Origin: Siphonodentalium dalli
Taxonomy: Eukaryota; Mollusca; Scaphopoda; Gadilida; Siphonodentaliidae
NCBI GenBank assembly: GCA_032622095.1
Contig: CP136061.1
Span: forward strand, 136,237,587 to 136,301,586
DNA length: 64,000 bases
Reading direction: 5' to 3'
Part shown: positions 12,041-20,829 of the stretch, piece after piece
Position numbering within the stretch: the stretch's first letter is position 1
How the letters are laid out: each line of letters starts with the position of its first letter
Position numbers and translations under genes: made by a program
Notes under the pieces: model-generated
What the model was told of the DNA's origin: nothing
Databases searched by the model: none
Seen by the model: only the letters and a program-made list of their open reading frames with translations

Positions 12041-12969
12041 ACATATTTATAACACCCAATCATCGCGAGAAACTTGCAATCAGTAATGAGTTTCTCTTAC
12101 CAATTAAATGTGTGGTCAGTCTTACAAACCTGGTCCGGTGAATACCAATCAATACTCCATGGTCGGTACTACACCCAGATTTTTCAACGCATTATATTTG
12201 TGCCGAATCCTGACATTTCAATTGACTTTTGTGTTAATCGTGGATTAATTAGAGCGCGCACTACACGATCCTTTTGTGCATTATTCCTACGTATCGGATT
12301 TATTTATTCCATACATTCAAAGCCGGATTTATAATATCACAAACAACTCTTTCGACCAATGTAAGTTATTTAATGGGGTCCAGTTACTTTAAATGTCTGT
12401 TAGTTGTTGTCTTCGCTTTAAATCGGTCTGTCGTTGATTAAATTTTTCATTATATATGTTGGTGAGGGGGGGCTAGTAAATTTACCATTGTTCAGGACAG
12501 TAACTGCAGGATTTCGCCGACAAAGCAAATTTCCATGCAACTAGTCCGAATACCCCCACCCCGTCTGAAATTTTAGTAGGGCGTATAATTGGAATTACTT
12601 TAATTAATTATTTCATTATTAACGTTTATATCTTTGGCATGACGTATCGCCCATGTCTTCCATGTCGCTACGTCCCTGCATAAATTTTGCTTGTGACAAA
12701 ACATGGTTTCACATCCCATATTAGTAATGCTCACCTCGGCGTAAAAATAATTTATTGAATGAACGGGAGCGCATAATTGGTCAATCAAGGTGTGCGCCGC
12801 GAATACAATGCATAGGGTTGTTGTAATCACGACATACCATTTGATATAACATATCTTTACAGTAAATAAAGGTCGGTCACCGGACCTCATTAGATAACTT
12901 CCATTGGTCGAGGGCTGATTGGCGTGTTATAATGATATGCATTACTCGCAATTCTCAACAAGAAGATGC
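12041..12969. other. No gene recognised
   Basis: Frames at 12074-12334 (+) and 12600-12890 (-) were inspected. Neither shows recognisable motifs nor joins neighbouring exons in phase. Confidence 0.35.
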
Positions 12970-13870
12970 CTATATCAAGAACATAAAATAATGGGTGTCA
13001 GGATATCAGCTCATTCTCGATCCGGCAGCTCACTGGGGCGGTCGCAAAAGTGCTTGACACACTAGCCAGTGTAGCTGCCGTGAGTTCTTTGTCGAAGGTT
13101 CGGTGGGACAATGGATTCATCTATAATCCCCACCGAGCTTTTGCATGCGCTGAGCTGTTTCCAGTCGACTCGCTGTGTTGACTGGACTCTACGTGCTAAC
13201 AGGGGTCGACTGGAAGTTGTTTTGGACATCCAGATCACTCCGGTATAACCCTCTATCGGCCGTGGCCTGGAGGGACCGGCCGGACTCCACCGGTCCGGGG
13301 CTAACCAGAAGTCCAGCAGTACCGAGAAGAGAAGGAAGACCAAGACACCCTCAATACGCCGCAGGGACGCCGAAAGAAAGGCCAAGTGGAAACGGAGAAC
13401 TGAGAGACGTCCAGTTCTCCCCCACTTGGCCTCTGGCTCATACCAACGACCTGCAGCTCTAGCTAACACCACCAGCAGGGACGCCGACGCTTCTCCGGAT
13501 GTCCCGGTTGTCGTCGAGGACAGCGGAAATGGGGACACCGACATCACCCCGGACGTCCCCGCCGCTGTCTTCGCTGTGGAGATGGAATCACCACCCAGCC
13601 AATCTCCAACAGGGGCGGAATCCAACACCTCCGCCGCCGAGATACCTGGAGAGGCCGGCGTCGCCCTCATAGGAGGAGGCAGCACAGAGGACCATAGGAG
13701 AGCAACAACAACAACTTGCAGATCTCAAGGTTCAATTTGCAATTTTGACACAGGCAAGCGAAGAACAAGACCGGGAGCTCAAAAGACTTCAGGCAACATC
13801 TCCACCATCTTCGTCGGAGAAGCACTCCAAAAAAAAAAGAAGTAGAAAAAAAAAGACGATGACACTCTAA
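12970..13870 (+). pseudogene. Decayed gag-like / ORF1-like reading frame
   Basis: Three protein-like segments lie in order but in different frames. The first (about 12975-13168) reads into KVRWDNGFIYNPHRAF and ends at a stop. The second (about 13180-13247) contains RGRLEVVLDIQITP. The third (about 13250-13690) has a basic block (RRRDAERKAKWKRR) and then an acidic, Ser/Pro/Thr-rich tail. A final segment (about 13672-13869) is a probable coiled coil (LADLKVQFAILTQ) ending in a Lys/Arg tail and TAA. Basic and coiled-coil segments of this kind occur in nucleic-acid-binding gag/ORF1 proteins of retroelements; the assignment is inference. The long minus-strand frame over 13062-13685 looks like a shadow. 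Frame breaks indicate an inactive copy. Confidence 0.45.
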
Positions 13871-14155
13871 AACAAAATGCTCTTTTTTCTGATTTCCAAT
13901 TAAAGGCAAACAATGAGGGGTTAAGGGGAGGACCAATCGGTCCTTCAGACAATCCCGGGGTTAGCCACCCCAAACAACCCACCCCAAAAAAAGGATATCA
14001 GCTATTTCGAACCCAAATAATAACAATTTAGAACAGATTATATCAACCAAATTAAGATCTTTAGTTTATTATCTGCAAATAGATTTAATCAATCTCCTGG
14101 CAGGCATACTATCGCAAATTAATTCAGTATATTTAGTGAAGGTTGTAATACTTAC
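13871..14155. other. Spacer between gag-like remnant and ATPase exon
   Basis: AT-rich, nothing recognised. Confidence 0.4.
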
Positions 14156-14355
14156 ATTCTTGGGTTGGGACAACGTCCAGTTGCAGTATATAGGTGGCAT
14201 CGCAGATTACTGGTCCCAAACCTAATCTGGACTGTATCCGAGGTGAGTTTACTAAATTCTGCTCGGACGACTTTCTCGGTAACATTCGTCACCCTTGCAA
14301 AACCTGCAATGTTCACTGCACACACTTCTGTTAGGGTGCGAACTGATGTGCTGAG
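14156..14355 (-). CDS. Candidate downstream exon of the minus-strand ATPase gene
   Basis: On the minus strand a strong acceptor (TTATTTCTTTCAACAG) precedes 200 nt that are open in only one frame and end at a consensus GTAAGT donor. The 66 complete codons read LSTSVRTLTEVCAVNIAGF... and end in a Cys-containing CPNPR segment. Entry phase is 0 and exit phase 2. With the candidate exon at 15309-15390 it would join in frame to the ATPase exons upstream. I recognise no domain in this exon itself. The clean splice pair and single open frame support a real exon; membership in the ATPase gene rests on strand, order and phase. Confidence 0.55.
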
Positions 14356-14959
14356 CTGTTGAAAGAAATAATTCAAATTTAGCAAAAGAAAATAACTCCA
14401 ATCTGTTTTCAAACTATCCTTCATCTTGTGACCACTGACCACCCTCCATATGTGAACAATGTTGGGTGCATACCCTGGCACATTTCAATAAAGTCAACTT
14501 TATACTGTGTATTACAGTAACTGTCTTGAATTCAATAATTGTATTGATTCTTTCTCACATTGATAAATATAATTGGGGTTGTAGTTTGGAGTATTACATC
14601 TGGTAAACTGATTTGAGTTTCTGCTTCACCAAACTTGTTATTTATTAACAACATCTTAGTTTTCTGAAACAACCATTTATTTCTTGGATAAACAATCAAT
14701 GATTACTTCTCAAAAATATACACACCTACTCTTCAGTGTTGGTATCTAATTCCCTGGTAATTAGATGACTGGGTTTTTTTTCGGCGAGAAAGTGTGGATA
14801 TGTGATGATTGAGCAAGTTGTTGCTGACATAGTCATCGACTTGCCCCATCATGTGTCCCAGACCAGCAAAGAAATAAAACTAAAGAAATTATCCAAAAAT
14901 AAAAATGGGTGACAAAAACACATAATGAACTAAAAGCAACACCACAAAACAAAGTCAAT

Positions 14960-15240
14960 AATAATCAGGGAACTCGGGGGGGGGGTCGATCATTTTTTGT
15001 ACCCACCTACCCCCACCCCCAATTTTTTTTCCGTTTTTGACAGTTTTGTTCGACCATTTTTGGACACACACCCGCCTTTTAACTCTAAAACAGAGATTTG
15101 CTGTATATGAATTTCTGTGCAAACTATTTGTCATGGATGTTAACATTGACATGTAAATAGAAACGAGTCATTTTGGGGTCATTTGGCCAAAAAAACATGG
15201 CTGCTAGCGGCCATCTTGGATATCAAAATTTGCAACAACA
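14960..15240 (-). repeat. Dispersed repeat with GACATGTAnATnGnAACGAG core
   Basis: Contains GAAACGAGTCATTTTGGGGTC and the GCGGCCATCTTGGAT segment shared with copies at 26580-26890, 29480-29840, 36440-36680 and 45656-45830. It lies in an intron-like interval of the minus-strand ATPase gene. Non-coding. Confidence 0.65.
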
Positions 15241-15308
15241 TACAACACGATAACTACCTGCAGTCAGTTTAGCAGTCATTTAAAGTTAAACAGTGTAAAT
15301 CATCATAC

Positions 15309-15390
15309 CAAGCTGACTAGCCACGGAAAAGAAACACTGCATGGCTTTACTAGCTGCATCTTGCAGCTGTTTGCCGCTTCCGAGCATCTT
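15309..15390 (-). CDS. Candidate small exon linking the ATPase exons
   Basis: The minus strand has a T-rich acceptor region ending in AAAG, 82 nt (79 nt if the next AG is used) and a GTATGATG donor. Both lengths are 1 modulo 3, exactly what is needed to join the exit phase of 15658-15888 (2) to the entry phase of 14156-14355 (0). The resulting frame is open. No motif is recognisable, and the acceptor is only moderate, so this is a phase-supported guess. Confidence 0.35.
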
Positions 15391-15657
15391 CTTTGGTTTG
15401 TAAAAAAATATCAGCACCAACTAGTATGGTGTAGTATATGTTAAGTAGACATAAATAACACCGTTAATGTGCATGTAGAAAAAATATCTGACCATAGTTT
15501 TGTCTATTTACAAAACCAATTTTGGTTGAAAACAGCTAGGAAGCCGTAATGTACCAGAAAAACTTTCAGACATAAATTGTAAATAATTTCCTGATAAAGT
15601 TTCAACTTTTTTTATATCAAAACTACCATAATATTAGACTGATTAAGAGTAGAATAC

Positions 15658-15888
15658 CTTGACAACTCATGGAGGTTATAGTTTGATGTCACAAGACAAT
15701 CCGCTAGCGGCAGCTTGATGTAGCATGTAGAATCGGCGTTCTTCCCTCGAACTGCACCATTGGCCAGGTCGACCGCCAACAGTTAAACTGTTACTGTCCA
15801 ACATTATTCTTCCATGCAGGATGGATCGTCCCACACAAATGGCAGCGACTGATTTGTTATGCAATATTGCAAAAATGGCAGTGTACAC
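15658..15888 (-). pseudogene. ATPase exon with Walker-B-like DDP motif and two in-frame stops
   Basis: Acceptor TTTTTCTACAG, 231 nt, then a GTATTC donor. Joined in phase to the Walker A exon, the frame reads LPFVWDDPS, a Walker-B-like block, and further on VDLANGAVRG and a threonine-serine-asparagine turn (LVTSNYN). In invertebrate DUF927-like ATPases the order is also LPF.iDDP, then vDL.nGa.rg, then a T-N sensor-like turn (my recollection of the family pattern). Two TAA codons interrupt the frame at genomic 15804-15806 and 15783-15785, 21 bases apart, while protein-like sequence continues on both sides. Either this copy is dead or it has unusual processing; no GT-AG mini-intron removes both stops. 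Confidence 0.6.
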
Positions 15889-16173
15889 CTGTAGAAAAAT
15901 GGAATGTAACATATGAAGAAATAATGTAATATTAGCTATCAATAATATCTGACTTATGCTGACTTATGTCTGATTAAGCCACATCTTAAATTACGACATG
16001 CCCTCTGGCCGATTTATTAGAACCTGAGTAATATTAGCATGTTTTCAAATCTGTTCAATGCTCATCAGAGTTTATAACTAACTGTACTATAGACTGGATA
16101 TTCATAACTAATTACATATGTGGTCGGTTAAATGTCTGTGGCCAAATATAAAAAAACTGTACTATTCACATAC

Positions 16174-16305
16174 CTTGAAAACACTCGACCACTGCATGCT
16201 GTCAGCATCCCGCAACACATTGCCGTTAGAGTTTTTCCTGTCTCCGACTCTCCGAACAGCACCGGAAAATTGTAATGCTGGATCCTGTCCAGGATGATGT
16301 CCCAT
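16174..16305 (-). CDS. ATPase exon with Walker A P-loop (DUF927-like ATPase)
   Basis: A 132-nt minus-strand exon between a TGATATTGTAG acceptor and an AAG/GTATGTG donor. In the frame with entry phase 2 and exit phase 2 it reads FPVLFGESETGKTLTAM, a P-loop of GxxxxGKT type after a hydrophobic strand. The other two frames lack this: one stops early and the other has no motif. The exon joins the DDP-containing exon at 15658-15888 in the same frame. P-loop NTPases bind ATP or GTP; what this protein acts on is unknown. Upstream exons must lie above 16305 and were not found; a satellite array begins about 55 bp away. Confidence 0.65.
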
Positions 16306-16359
16306 CTACAATATCATAATTTAGTGGTCAATAACACATATTTTATGTGACAGTCATGC

Positions 16360-17030
16360 CATATCGCGTCCCATTTTTTTCAATGCAGCGCTGTATCGGC
16401 TGCAGCAGTGGTTTGGGGGATGTTGAATCGACTTTTTGACTTAAAGAGTTTTAACAGGTAGAAACGAATTACGTTTCACTCATATCGCGTCGCATTTTTT
16501 TTTTCAATGCAGCGCTGTAGCGGCTGCAGCAGTGCTTTTGGAGGTTTTGAATCCACTTTTTGACTTAAGAGTTTTATCAGGTAGAAACGAAGCACGTTTC
16601 ACCCATTTCGCGTCCCATTTGTTTCAATGCAGCACTGTAGCGGTTGCAGCAGTGCTTTGGGGTTTTTTGAATCCACTTGAAAAGAAGCACGTTTCACTCA
16701 TATCGCGTCCAATTTTTTTTAATGCAGTGCTGTAGCGGCTGCTGCAGTGCTTCGGTGAGGGGGGGGGGTTGAGTCCACTTTTTGACTTAGATTTTTAAAA
16801 GGTAGAAACGAACCACGTTTCACCCATATCGCGTCCCATTTTTGTTCAATGTAGCGCTGCAGCGGCTGCAGCAGTGCTTCGGTGGCGCTTGAATTCACAT
16901 AAATATTCTTCATAAGTTTAACGGGTCAATTGTAGCGGCGAGAAATTTCTGCTTGTTTATGTGTAGCGATGCAGCAGGGAAAAAATGGGTATGTCTAATT
17001 TTTCGACCACATTATCTGCCATATATAATA
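16360..17030 (-). repeat. Right boundary repeat: five ~95-123-bp satellite units plus terminal segment
   Basis: Units start with (A/T)TCGCGTCCCATTTTTTT-like heads near 16364, 16485, 16607, 16704 and 16827, each followed by TTCAATGCAGCGCTGTAGCGG and CTGCAGCAGTGCTT. The distal end, GTAGCGATGCAGCAGGG through GCCATAT, is the inverted counterpart of 8437-8485. On the minus strand one unit (16719-16913) is open for 64 codons (IEQKWDAIWVKRG). Homopolymer length changes put other units in different frames, so I see no constraint on coding. Confidence 0.75.
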
Positions 17031-17306
17031 AGTTCCTTTGATATTAAAACTATCTTTACAGGCCGGTTTTTGTTTCTACATTTCTGTCGAATCCTGTAGA
17101 ATGAACAGATGTTGTTCTCCTTACAATTCGTCATTTCTTTTATTTTAGCGTTTATCGTTTTCGAGTCTTCTTCGTGTGTATACTAATTTGTTGATGGTTC
17201 TGGTATGTTGGAAATTACGATGTTAAGTCTTTGTGTTTTTTACAATGTTGTGTTCGTCCGTACATCATTTTGTTAGAGTTTTTAGTTTTCTTCTCTAGCT
17301 AAATCG

Positions 17307-17545
17307 CGGCCATATTGGACCCCCCCCCAGGCCCGGTTATGTGGTTTTACTACTACAGGCCAATGTTCTGGGGTAGCATTTCCATATATGGAAGTCATGA
17401 ATATTCAAAAGCTCCATATATGAAAATTCTACTCCAAATTTTACTTTGACCTATAGCACTAAAACCACGGAACCGGGGCTCGTTAAATATCTGAAGCCAC
17501 GGAACGGGGCTGGATGAATTCAATACGGCTGCGACTCAGTGATCT
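17307..17545. repeat. Foldback repeat, copy 2 of 2 (GGCCATATTGGA family)
   Basis: Diverged copy of 6012-6240, sharing GCGGCCATATTGGA, CCATATATGGAAGTCATG, AAAACCACGGAACCGGGGCT and the tail CACGGAACGGGGCTGGATGAA. The two halves are self-complementary. Non-coding. Confidence 0.75.
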
Positions 17546-17699
17546 CGCTTATTGTAGTTGCATGAGCCATGAATTCTTGACCTGGAATGTGTTTGGGATG
17601 TATACAATAACTGTCTAACTATACACACAGAGCAAACTCGGTTCCCAGGTTTGTCCCAGTAGGGAAACCATGCGAACGAAAAACCAAAAATATATAAAG

Positions 17700-18410
17700 G
17701 ACCAAACATGTTTTGGTTCCCCAAATTAAAGAACCAGATCAAGTACACACAGACATTCTTGTTCAACATGGAACAAAACTTGTTTCTAATTTTTGTCCTG
17801 AGGGGAAAACCAATGTGACATGCTTTGGTTCGCTGTCTGGTTTCGCGGATAGAACCAGAAACTGGAACCAAATAGTTCATTTGGTTCACTATAAATGCTT
17901 ACTACGGATGAAGGGGTCACTTTCACCAAAACAAGTGCTGAAGGGTACACAGGATTTGAAAATGTGATGAAGGGTACACAGTGTTTGAAATGTCGTTCTA
18001 AATGACGTTTAGTTTTCGTATCTGCCATGATTTCTGTTAGAGAATAATTGTTTACGTTCCAATGAACATTAAAATGAAGTGAAAACAAACTGCTAAAGGG
18101 CACCATACTTTCAGAAACACAGTTTAAGTAACGATGTTAGTGGCGATCACAAACCCTGTGTACCCTTCAGCACATTTTCAAACCCTGTGTACCCTTCAGC
18201 ACTTTTTTTTGTGAGAGTGACTGAACCCTTCGGCCTTACTAAGTGCTTGTGGAAACAATGCCCCACATTTTATGAAACTTGGTTAAAATTGTTGTCCTCA
18301 TGGGAGAACCAATATGAGCTGCTTTTGTCAGCTATCTGGTTCTCCGGACAGCACTAGAAAATGGAACCAAATATTTCCTTTCGGTTCCCCATTTGGTTCA
18401 CTAAATACCT
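17700..18410. repeat. Direct and inverted repeats around a GGTACACAG motif
   Basis: GTGCTGAAGGGTACACAGG (17935) and a second copy at 17968 face inverted copies CTGTGTACCCTTCAGCAC at 18157 and 18185. Outside them, related direct copies with GAACCAAAT and CATTTGGTTCACTA occur at 17800-17895 and 18300-18405. Frames at 17536-18106 are produced by this repeat and show no recognisable protein. Confidence 0.65.
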
Positions 18411-20275
18411 TCAGATATAGGAAGAATTATGAGTGCTTGTTGAAACACTGTGTTGTGACAATGTGTACAATTATAAGCACATTTGACGTGTCGTTGTTTC
18501 TGAATGTTCTATTAGTTCACATAAATACGTTATAATGTTTAAAATTGACACGACACGATGTTGATTCATCGAATATACACCGAAGATGTTCTGATGTCTC
18601 ATGATTCTTGTCCTCATCAATAAACAAACTTTAACTTGAAAAAATACGCGATTGAGTGCGGATTCGTAGCTAATTATAGGCGCCATATATTTGCAAATAG
18701 GAGAAATGCATGACTTTCACAACAAACATGAACATTACAAATATAAGATACAAATGAATACTTGTGTCAAATACATAATCGATTAACATTAAACATAGTA
18801 CCGGCGACCACGTTGATTTCAAAATCTGACATAGAATATATATGTAGAATCCGCGTAATCGCGATTCAGCCCCGCCCCGACCGTAATCAATTTCGAATTA
18901 TGAATCTGGATTCTCCCACGAAATAACGACTCTGTGCACTGTGGGAAGCGGAGTAACTCTATCACCGAGTAAGTATGGCCACTGAGTCCGGACAAACCAG
19001 GACGGACCTGACTCCAAGCATACAAGGAACAAGACGGCTGTCAATCAAGACTAAGTCCGGACCGCCACCACAGGTATTTGACACAATAGACCCCACCACC
19101 TAAAGACTAAAATATACACGATTTTGTTTTTTTAATTTCTCGAGATGTTTAATTATTTGTGGCCCAGAAACACCGTCAAACGGACGGTTTCGGTCAAAAT
19201 GGATAACTCTAAAAACAAGTGGTAATACGACCACAAAACTATAAATAACAGTGGACCAACTGTTTTCTTTTTATTTAAAAGAGGATACATTGGGTCGGAC
19301 TTCAGGAACTCGTTGTGGGCCCTATATTATATTGTTTTTTCAAAATTCGATACCGAAATAAATAATTATAACGAATAGCTCGGCGTCCCGGCTGTTAGAT
19401 GTGTCAATATATCCATCAACGGGAAATAATTGATCAAGTTAAGGACCTTGTCAACCCATTTCCCCCAAAATTTGAGAAAATTTACACATACAGGGCCCAA
19501 AAATTGTTTACAGCCCTTTTGCTACCCACCCACCCTTTTTGTGCAAAAAAAATAATTTTTCCCCCCTGATTTATTTGGACCCACCCCCTAAAATAAGAAA
19601 AAAATCATTTTAAATCTATTCAAGACCAAATCAAACAGAATCAAAGATAAGTTTTAAATTGGTCCGTTTCTGGCAGATTCCAAGTGTTCAAACAATTGAA
19701 AAACTATCAACGTTTATGATGTTGTTTTCGACATTGAAAAATACATTTTGAAATAAAAAGTGTTTTATTCTACAGTATGCACAGTATTTTGTGAGGTAAT
19801 ATTTATAGTGACAATAAGCCAACATTGTGTTTAATTTTTACATAAATAGTCCAGTTACTAATTAATGACTTCTTCACTGTTGTTCCCAAAAAGGTACCAC
19901 CAACCATCATATCAGAACACCTTATAGCCATACCTGCAATGACAGTTATATAGTATATAAGTATCACTCTTTGGAGCCAAATAAACAGGCTGGCATGTTT
20001 ATTTTTTAATTTGAGGTATTTTATTAGCCAGCACTCTGCAGCACTAGTATTATTTGGTCATTAGGCATGCCAGAGTGAAAATGCCAGCACTAGTCAGGCA
20101 CTATTCAATATTAATTTGAGGTGAAATGCAAACCAGCACTCCTATTCAGTCATCACTTTTATTTGGCACCAGAGAGTGCTTTATCTTATACCTACATATG
20201 TTCTTAAGTGTTGGTTACGGTCATAATCTATGTTAGAACACATTTATTAGTGAAAACAACTTAAAAAAATAGCGA
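18411..20275. other. No gene recognised
   Basis: AT-rich. Frames at 18471-18686 and 18819-19025 have no motif or convincing splice sites. Confidence 0.4.
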
Positions 20276-20346
20276 GTTTGCGATTTCAAACCGGTACGGG
20301 TACGCGTACGGGTACCCGTACCGGAACACGTTTTGTAATCGCAAAC
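20276..20346. repeat. 71-bp hairpin with GGTACG-rich core
   Basis: Ends GTTTGCGATT and AATCGCAAAC are exact complements. The core repeats ACGGGTAC and ACGCGTAC, and CCGGTACGGGTAC pairs with GGTACCCGTACCGG. Non-coding foldback. Confidence 0.7.
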
Positions 20347-20746
20347 TGTTTTACGGGTAGAATTTATCACATCGACTGGTAATGTATCTTGAGCCAACTG
20401 TAACAAAAAAGCTATTATGATATAGATAGATTGCTATTCGCTTTAATATTGGCCGATATTATACTTAGCGTTATGGATTGCTGGAAATTTGTATTTAGCT
20501 TAGCTGGGCACCAGGATAATCAGTTGCTTTCGTGAAGGACGAGGTAGCAGTTGGAAGGGGTTGTGCCTTTCTTTCACTTATCTTAGTAACATTTAAAACA
20601 ATTGGATTCTACAAGTCATAGACCGATCGAGTATTGACTATAAATCGGTTGGAATTTTTAGACTTAGAAAATATATTATGATAGGACAAATATACCATTA
20701 CGTTATAGTTAAATTTTCCAACCAATATTCGGTGTAAAATTTATTG
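20347..20746. other. No gene recognised
   Basis: AT-rich spacer without a recognisable feature. Confidence 0.4.
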
Positions 20747-20829
20747 TTTTAAACCACAGGGGCCTGTAACGCGCTCCGCTGTCCGCCCCCCCCCTTTTGC
20801 AGCGCGTTACAGGCCCCTGTGTTTTAAAC
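20747..20829. mobile_element. 67-bp mini-transposon with perfect terminal inverted repeats and 8-bp target duplication
   Basis: The element (20755-20821) starts CACAGGGGCCTGTAACGCGC and ends with the exact complement; the arms are 21 bp each and the loop about 25 bp. It is flanked by TTTTAAAC at 20747-20754 and 20822-20829. An 8-bp duplication fits a hAT-type insertion. The same data can be read as a 10-bp duplication GTTTTAAACC if the terminus is taken one base further in. Confidence 0.7.

Noticed and set aside
13062-13685. 207-codon minus-strand frame
   Set aside because: Low-complexity Ser/Ala/Thr composition; the opposite strand holds basic and coiled-coil segments in order. Treated as a shadow.
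15676-15942. Minus-strand 88-codon frame through the ATPase exon
   Set aside because: It uses a different frame from the one joining the Walker A exon and shows no motif; the true frame is the one with DDP and VDL.NG.
16719-16913. Minus-strand frame LQRYIEQKWDAIWVKRGSF in the satellite as a coding exon
   Set aside because: Other units of the same array are frame-shifted by homopolymer changes, so there is no sign of selection on the protein.
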